Part shown: positions 56,068 through 64,000 of the stretch, one piece after another
How positions within the stretch are numbered: position 1 is the stretch's first letter
Layout of the letters: each line of letters starts with the position of its first letter
The notes under the pieces: model-generated
Database searches by the model: none
The model's input: only the letters and a program-made list of their open reading frames with translations
Told to the model about the DNA's origin: nothing
Position numbers and translations under genes: made by a program
Assembly: GCA_030248135.1 (NCBI GenBank)
Contig: JASANC010001021.1
Span: 62,001-126,000 of the forward strand
Direction: 5' to 3'
Length of the DNA stretch: 64,000 nt
Source: Theristus sp. LFF4_11
Taxonomy: Eukaryota > Nematoda > Chromadorea > Monhysterida > Xyalidae

Positions 56068-59000
56068 TCATGAAACAATGCAATTCTGATTAGTCGAACT
56101 TTTTGCGTTACAGTTCTGATGCAACACCTTCTGCGCGTCGAATGTGCGCATTTGAGTGCGTTCACAGTTTGTCGAGTGTTTCGCCTTCGCTGCATTGTTG
56201 TCCGGCCTCGGCGGCGCCTGGTTGTGCGCCACGTTCGGATGATGATGCCTGGCCGTGAGCGCGTAGTAATCCGCCAGAAACGAGTCATAGCCATCGTCGT
56301 CGCTCTCTGAACTGCTGGAGCACGTGCTGCACGCGTCGTGCAACGCCATCCGTCTTCGGTCGTCGTTGTTCTCAATAAACTCGGTCGAATTGAACTGTTC
56401 ATTGATGAGCACTCGCTTCGAGACGGGCGCCGAGCGCGCCGAACTGCTGCTCGTGGTCGCCGTGCCGTCGGTCGAGTTGGCCGCATTCTGCCGCTGCAGA
56501 CCGCGCACGTCGAATGTCGTCTCGAGCAGCTTCGCGTCATCCGGCATCAGAGGAGCGTTTGCGCAGAGCGTCCCGTTGCGACAGGCCTTCGTGTACGAAC
56601 GCTCCGAGCCGCTGCCGTTCTGCGGCTGCTGCTGAGGGCGACGCATGATCGAGCGCGGTGACGCCGTCTGACTGGTGACGGGCACGATTGGCGGCACTCG
56701 ACGGCTGCTGACGACGTGACCGTTTGACTGGGGCGGTTGTTGGCGCACGAATCGCTGCTGCTGCTGCTCCTGGTGTCTCTGTTGACGTCTGGCCATGTTG
56801 TTCAGGTCACCGGTGGACCGATGTCGTCGCTGCGGTTGACCGCGCTGCTGACGGGCTGCACAATAAACGAAACACCGTAATGAAGTGGCAGATCTAGCCA
56901 GATTAGCCAAATCAGTGCCAGCTGTAACCAATATGCTGATCAAACTGATAAATTATGTAAAAACAAAATTTTAAGAAATACCTGGCACCGGCGGTGCGAA
57001 CGCATCGGCGCGTGCGGACACAGAGCCAGGCAGCGCAGGACAGTTGTAATTGCTACTATTGTCCGTAGTACTATTGGTGGCCAGCGAGCTGTCGTCGTAG
57101 CTGTTGTTATTGTTAATGCCACCACCGTTGCTATTACCATGGTGACAATAGTAGTCGTTGTCGTCGTCGTCAGATTGCGTTTGATTCAAAACTGATTGTA
57201 ATTGATTGTTTTTCTGATTTCGCCGTGACTCCACCAGCAGTCGTCGTTGCACACGCCGCCGATGCTTTGCATTGTTGTTGTTGTTGCAGTTGCTGCTGGC
57301 AGTCTCCGGCTTGCATGACGGCGCTAGCTGCACGCTGGCACTCATTCGTGCGCAGGCATTGTGCTCGCGTGCACTCGCTGATGACTGATTGCTCATTGGC
57401 TGCTGCTGTTGTTGGTGGTGGCCGACCGTTTCATATACGTTCTCAACACTAACGACCGTTTGATGCTTCATCACCTGAAAAGATTTCTGACAAATTTAGA
57501 GGCACCGTTTGTTACTGGGCTTTAGTATTTTTAGAAATAAAACCACGATTAGTGAAACCGAAAAGGCGCATTCATGAAGCACCATTTAGTGACGCGCAGT
57601 GATGTTAAAAAATGGCTACGTGGTCACTAAATACTGCTTCATGAATGCCCCCTTAAGGCAAAATGGAGAATACCTGCAATATCTCCTCGCACTCGGAATC
57701 CTCTTGCTGCAGCTGCTGGTTTCGTCGCGGCTGTGCATTCGCCGGTGACTGACTGATGGCGACGGTGTGCGTGAACTGCTCGGGCATCATGTCCAAATAG
57801 TCCATGTTGTTGTTGTTGTTTGGTGAGAGCACCGGGACCGCTGGCTGCTGAGCAGAGATGGTCACCGGGGCTGGCTGCTGTCGACCAGGAGTCACCGTGC
57901 AACAATCAACGCCGCAGTAGATCACACCACGGCGTGGCAGGAATGGTTTGCCTGCGAATGGACAGCAATCGAAGTTGGAACATACAGTGCAGAACATGGA
58001 AGCTGAGTGCTTGGAGGCTGTGCCCCTCTCGTGACGAGGACAACTAATCCATGGAACGTTGTCTGCCACCGGAGTTTTTTTGGGGATCTTTGGGTTTCTG
58101 AAACCGGTGGGGGGGGGGGCAAAATAAAAAATGGCTGCAAAAAACATTTGGCAGCAAATTATCCCAAAAATGGCGTACCAAGCAGCGGTCGCCGGCAAGT
58201 GGCGCACGCGAAACAACGTTCGTTGGCGTGCCAGACTTTGTCGCCGTGCGACACGTGCGCCTCATCAACGTTGATCGCTTGCACACAGCCGGCGCAGCGG
58301 TCGGCGTAGACACGCTGGTAGCATCCGACGCAGTACGGGCTGCAACCGTGGACAGAGACACGTGAAGCGACAAAACTGACGGCACATTGGATTGCTTTCA
58401 AAATAAGTCGGCCAGCTGCTCAACGAAACACTGGCGTCTCATCAGTTAACTTCATTTGGACACCAATTACGCCAATGAGAATTTCGAATACACCAACCGA
58501 TCATCTTTCATCACGTATCGCTGGCCGCCGAGGAACATGTCGCACTCGAAGCACGCGAAGTGGTGCATGTGCCAGCTGTAACCCTCCGCCTCCGTGCACT
58601 CTTCCGAGAAAATTATCTGAAAACAATTTCTAAAGTAAAATTTCAGCGACTTCGCAGAATCAACGTTTCACAACAAGCAGTTTTCAGCACAACCGCACCC
58701 GACCGACCTCATCGCACGCGTGGCACCTCGGTTTCAGTTGTTCGGCATGATGGCGGCCACAGTAGACGCGGTCGTCCTTGTAGAAGTAGATCAAGTCCAC
58801 CAGCAGCTCGTGACAGTAGGCGCACACGAAGCAGGCCGGATGCCAGGCCGACTGCTCGCCGGCACGTGCGCAACGCACCGACAGGTCGCCGGCCGTCAGT
58901 GGCAGGGCGCACTGAAAGTGCAACATTGAAAACAGGTTTAGAAACCTTGTTACCAATATCCAATATAAACCCTGTTCGGGCACTTTTTTGGCCTAGGAAC

Positions 59001-60262
59001 ACTGAAAAAGTTGTGAAACTCTAAGAGAACAATGCTAAAAGCAATCCAATCTGACCTCTTTGCATCCGGCCCCATCCATCTGAAACGGCAGCGTGCGCAC
59101 AGTGCCGCGGCCGAGCGTCTCCCGTTTGCGTTGCTGAGCGAAGCGTCTCAGTTCACTCTGTTCGTCCGAATTCAAATGTCTACAGTAGCGTGCCTCGGTG
59201 TCCTGTGGCGGCAGCTGCCACAACAATTGACGGATTCGCCATTTCTCGCCGCCTGAATTCACATACGGCACCTTTTCATCGGGCAGCTGCGCGAAATATT
59301 GGTGCACCTGAGTAAGAATGACAGTTTGTTGGCTAGATAAACATCAAGAAGACGGCATATACTGCATATAGGAAACTTGATAAGAATTTTCCTGTCTGCC
59401 AACCATGACAGCAATGTAAAAAGTCATAAAAAGTCTAAACCACACCAGATCCGGTTTCAATCCGCTGGGCACCCAGGCGTATTCCTCCAACGCACAGCCG
59501 GAGTCGTCATCAGACGTGCTGTGCCGGTTCGCGGCGCTGTCTGCGGCGATTCGGAGGCGTGTCGCCGGCGAGAGACAGTTTGAGTTGTTGCTGGAGCATC
59601 TGCCATTCGCGATCGAGTTGTTGGACGACTCGTCGTTCACGTCCATGCCGGCGTGTCCATCCACAGAGGAAAACGTGGCCGTGTGCTCGTGCCGCGTCGG
59701 GTCGGGCGTCGACGTGCACGGCAGCTTGCTGTCCGACTGACACGGCGCGTTCAGTTGAGCGGAGGCATCTCAAATCGAAATGATGGACGTTTTTTGTCAT
59801 TTCGCGAACGGCAGGAATTCCGGTTTCAAAAAAACGTTTTCGAATCAGAAACTTTCAAACTCAAAAGTGCTCAAAACTAAAAAAACATAAAAAACAACAG
59901 CGTACATACGTTTATTGTCGGCCTCTTGGCCGGACGACTGAGGCTCTTCGGGAATCGAGCTGGGCATCATCTTTGCAGGCGTGTTCTCATGACTGCTCAG
60001 GTCAGTGGAGGACGGAATCGAGGAGCCGTAGATCAACGAGGCGTAGTCGGACAGTTCGTCCGGTGTCGCATAGATGTGCTCTTCCTCGTCGTCGTCGTAT
60101 TTCTTCTCGGGCGATTCCTCGAAACTGCGAAAGTTGCTGTTCCTGTTGTGCTCGTTTGGCTCGCGCAGCTTCAACGCGAGCCACTCACGACGCAGGCAGT
60201 CGGAGCGGTGAGACGGATTCGGTTGAGCGTGCGATCGCGAGCAATCGGCGAACTTGGCGTTG
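56068..60262 (-). CDS. prkl-1: Prickle, planar cell polarity PET-LIM protein (5' end unresolved)
   Basis: Cytoplasmic planar cell polarity protein acting with Van Gogh. Exons, 5' to 3': 60262-59910, 59768-59446, 59307-59056, 58911-58708, 58616-58498, 58339-58179, 57951-57674, 57474-56982, 56855-56068; about 989 residues visible. [20 protein letters not shown] leads into the PET domain ([38 protein letters not shown]). LIM1 follows ([39 protein letters not shown]), then LIM2 ([33 protein letters not shown]) and LIM3 ([35 protein letters not shown]). The long C-terminal half is rich in Gln, Asn, Ser and Arg and ends CIVS, a CaaX prenylation box as in Prickle. The first exon lacks a proven start; either a start lies just upstream (near 60324) or more 5' exons exist. 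Confidence 0.93.
57566..57652. mobile_element. 90-bp palindromic MITE, copy 2
   Basis: Inverted ends GGCGCATTCATGAAGCACCA|TTTAGTGACG and, from the right, GGGGGCATTCATGAAGCAGT|ATTTAGTGACC. It lies in the Prickle intron between exons 57951-57674 and 57474-56982, a few bases from the splice site of the former. Same family as 35661-35750. Confidence 0.87.
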
Positions 60263-63200
60263 CTGCAAACGAGAATGCTGAACGGGTAAACAGTTTTAGA
60301 GTCAAATTTCAATTGGGCTAACAAATGCCTGTCATCAAGCTGCCTTCAGGACGCTATCTGACGTGCCAATGAACATTGTGCGCCGACAGTGAGACATTAT
60401 TGATTCGATGGCGCAGCAACAAAGGCGAAACTGAGACATATCACTTCCGACTACATTGTATTTCGTGTGACATTACAATTTGATTTTACTTAAAACTCAA
60501 ATGACTGAAAAATAAACAGAGCTCACTATACATGATTATTCTTTCATCTGAATTAAAGATCAGATGTTTGCAGATAAAAGATAAAAATGCGATGTACATG
60601 CAGGACATTTACACATGGAGACTGCGTGTGCTGCATGTGAGCCAAGATCGGCATGTAAAATCAAACAGTAGATGATGGAACAGTTGTGAAAAATTATACA
60701 TCCTCTGCTCTCAATAATTATGATGGTGCTTATTTTAACACAACAATAGCCATGAATGTGTCTCCTAAAAATAAAATGCGACTGTGCGCGTGTGACAGCT
60801 CAACATGTGTGTTATAAGCTTGGAATAAATGGAGAAAAGCTGAAATGTAAATAGTGTTGGCGGTCAGCTATTTAGAGACGCAGATAGATAGATAAATGAT
60901 ATTCCGTCGTGTGCGTTATCATGCGTAGCTGATCGCGCCGTAATAAAAGCAAAGAGCACAAAAGACTCGAAAATATTTATAAGGATGAGCCAAAAATATG
61001 ACAATGTTTATTTCGATATGTTTGTTGTGGTGGCGCACAAAGCGCGCGTTTTTGTTTGTTTGTTTTGTTCGGCTGTATTTTTCGACCGCACTGACAACCG
61101 AAATTCAACGGATTCCACACGGATGCTTTGTGTGACATTGGGTAGTAAACATTTGTAAATTATCCGTTTTCAATCGAATACTTCAATAAGAACATGAAAA
61201 CCTTTAGTTTGTGCTCAACTCACAACCTTTAATCAAAATAAATCAAACAGCTCAAGATGTTGCGACAAAGTTTGACCACCAAACTGAGTTTCAAGCTTGG
61301 GAAAAATGTTGCATCTTACTCTCCTTCTTTTTGTATTTTTATTGCATGGTGTGGTCATTCAGTCCACTTTCATTACGCTACGAACAGTCGCCTTAATTCT
61401 CAAAATCAAGAGGTTTACTTGAAAAAGTACGAGAGAGTCAACGGTCCAGGAAAAACCTGTTTCGGGAAATCGATGCTGAAGCGTGTGGTCGTTTTCAAAA
61501 CAAACTGGAAAACCGCCCAAAATCACTCCGGAATGTATGCACGGGTGTTGGCTTAATCATGAAATAAAATCAAACAGAAAGAGACCAAGAGACCAGCATT
61601 CACCAGTGTATTAGTCCGAAACGCAAACATTTTGGCATATTTGCCTTATTTGCTCAGATCTAGCATCTGAATGAGCGCGAATGTTTGTGCGAACGCTGTT
61701 TCACCCTTTTACGCAATCATTTTGGGTCTGCTTCAAATGCAACTAGTTGTATTTGGAATAATATGGAACCTAAATTTGAATCCCTATGCGGCGAGGTCGT
61801 TTATTGTAAAATTTGAACCACTACCCCACTGATTAGCATTCTGAAGGTGTTTGAATACGACCATTCCGGATTTTCTCGATCAAACTACAAACTCACTTGT
61901 TTACAAGTAAATCTCACAGTATCAGGTGTCAAACGTTCTGAAACTGTGCAAAGATTTGCTTTGAAATCTTCAAATAAAAACGCGAACGGATAATAATCAG
62001 GTGACAAACATAGTCAGTTTAAATAAAATTTTCTGCATCATATCACCTAAATTGGTCAATTTTGATAAAATATTACTGAAACCGACAGTTAATGCTACCT
62101 AGTTCAACTAACCAGTTACAATAACAACGGCACGTGTTTATAGAGTTTGAATTAGTTCATTCATTCACATGCGCAATGAGTATTATTAAAATCTACGATT
62201 GTACCATCTGCAGTGATACATACATACACTACGTTGCAGCAGTTGAGACCAGATGGTTTTAGGAATTTACTGGAAGTCTGATTCCATTGTCGCAACTTTC
62301 AAAATTTAAACGTGGTGCATCAAACAAAACTTAAAATGGTACCATACCATCATCGATTAATTAGTTTGTCAATCAAAGTCTTTCTATTTTTAGGTTGCAT
62401 TCAAGAAACAACAAGAAAAGTTTGTTTTAAAACAGCTGCCTATTTGATGATTTTGATGACATCCTACATTTTATGACAGATGTTTACAGACTTTTGTATT
62501 TTCAAACTTTGAGTGCAAAAAATGATTGACAACTCAATAGTGACAGAATAATTTGATATAATTTTGTCAGTTTGAAACCGGTTTATAAAAATATGATATG
62601 GATGCCATATATTTCGCTCATAAATAGCTGGGGAAAAGATGTTTATTGGATGCAGGAGGGTAAAAATACAGGTTTTTTGGTACACACAAGGTCTGAAAAC
62701 CGCACCTATAAACTGAATTAATCAAAAAAATCAGTACATACACCAAAAAAATCAGCAGCTCTTAACCACATGCAGAACGCCGTGATTGATAAAAAATAAT
62801 AGAATTTTTAATCAAAAAAATTCTCGGGAGCAGCCGTACAGTAGAGTCTGTTGTGCGTGTAGCTTAGAATGACAGCAAAAAGACTCAGATAATGAAGGAC
62901 ACTGGCCCATGAAAACGGAAAAAGGTTGTCATATGGAATTACTTGAAAAACTCGTTTTCTATCCATCCAGCATGGTTTTTCGCTACGTCGTGTCTCTATT
63001 TCAATGTGAGATAGATTATTAATTTTAGTTTAACGTGGTGCAGCTACACCAGAGATGGAAATAAAGGATTTTGCGAAAATGGCAAAATGCATTTGACAGG
63101 CACGCAAGCTGGCAAAACAGTAAAGTTTAATTAATGCCGATAAAATGAGTTTAGAAGTTATTATTGATCAGCTGCAACGTTTTTATGGCTGATTTAAGAA

Positions 63201-64000
63201 GGGTTGCATGCAAATATTCTGGCAGTGCTGACGTTTAAAAAATTGTTAAAACTCCGTATAACCTAATTGAAACCGCATGCTCATGATCATTTCTTAAACG
63301 ATGGAACATGTCGCTAGATTTTTCAATTAAACTTTCAATATTTGAATTTAAATTTCCGGAAAGTGCGAACACACATTTTCAAGTGTTTCAAACCAAAAAG
63401 TGCACATGTTAGCATTCGTAAGGCATGGCAGAAAAGAGATGTATCTAGATATGTACATATATACACCGTATGCGCACAATAGCTTTCAAATTCAGACAGA
63501 TCCTTAAATGAAAAGAAAGATGCATGAACTTGTGTACAAAAGCACATATGTACATGTATGTACATACATGCATGGTACACGTACTAAAACGCCACTATAT
63601 CCAGTTTTATACAATTTCAAAATTTGGCTTTCTTGAAATTCCACACATCCACAGACAAGTTGCAAGTTGGCACCAACGGCCGATCGTTCGCCGCTGGGAA
63701 ACGTATGGAGGGGAGGGAGGGGAGGTTGCCGAAAATGGGATATTCTTACAGTGTGAATGTGAAACTAAATATAGCCACACACACATCCTCTCTGTTTTCA
63801 AAGAAAGATACACACACGCCAAAGTGAAATCTCAAGACATGGCTAGTAAAACTGTTAGGCTTGCGCGACGGCCGCAGTTACACGCCGGCAAAGACGAGAC
63901 ACAACATCGCCCGTCATAATCATGTTACATAAATAATCCCATACCGGCTGCGGTCGTGTCTTTCCCTCTTTTGGTGTCCGCTCGCAAAACCGGCGCGTGA
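60263..64000. other. Gene-poor 3.7 kb upstream of the visible Prickle exons
   Basis: AT-rich, with no frame showing known motifs. It may be a 5' intron or promoter of Prickle. Short frames at 61257-61556 (+) and 63524-63919 (+) look like chance. The last 100 bp are more GC-rich (CGACGGCCGCAGTTACACGC), which might be a transcription start region or an exon edge; I cannot decide. Confidence 0.5.
63520..63575. repeat. ACAT/GTAC-type microsatellite
   Basis: Alternating ATGTACATGTATGTACATAC units ending in GCATGG. Palindromic on a small scale, with no function evident. Confidence 0.6.

Overview
The window is animal nuclear DNA: exons of about 15 to 780 bp, mostly GT-AG introns from about 58 bp to over 1 kb, no operons, and many small non-autonomous transposons in introns. 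A twitchin-type giant muscle kinase whose C-terminal Ig domains follow the UNC-22 order points to an ecdysozoan, most likely a nematode or close relative. An apparently intact METTL3 argues against a Caenorhabditis-like rhabditid, because C. elegans lacks METTL3. An early-branching nematode or a neighbouring phylum fits best. I cannot name the species.

Layout. 1-882: intron with a foldback element. 922-14809 (+): 3' part of a twitchin gene (Fn3/Ig array, kinase, regulatory tail, five Ig domains). 14810-17105: intergenic, with a foldback element built on 15-bp tandem repeats. 17106-23845 (+): a 12-13 exon gene for a P-loop protein resembling NMP/adenylate kinases, with a MITE and a tRNA-derived SINE in its introns. 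23846-28082: repeat-rich, with a tandem array of about 148 bp units and a foldback element carrying a Tc1-like MITE. 28251-28795 (-): small single-pass membrane protein. 30889-34475 (+): first member (A) of an unrecognised modular family. 34894-41625 (-): METTL3, the m6A methyltransferase, complete from N terminus to stop. 42709-47129 (+): methionine aminopeptidase 1, divergent from METTL3. 48989-51242 (+): C2H2 zinc-finger gene. 52645-55393 (+): second member (B) of the modular family. 56068-60262 (-): Prickle (PET plus three LIM domains, CaaX end), with its 5' end not resolved. 60263-64000: no gene recognised.

The genes do not form one pathway; they are ordinary single transcription units. 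The most novel item is the paralogous pair at 30889-34475 and 52645-55393. Both start Met-Gly, both are about 500 residues long, and each consists of four degenerate ~110-residue modules with a G-x-P-W motif and a later G-W motif. They share exon phases, and I cannot assign a function.

The second theme is mobile DNA. At least seven families of small inverted-repeat elements or SINEs are present, four of them in two copies within this window, and target-site duplications can be read for several. Two internal twitchin exons appear to be missing, and four introns begin with GC instead of GT. All exon coordinates were worked out by hand from homology and splice phase; no RNA evidence was available.
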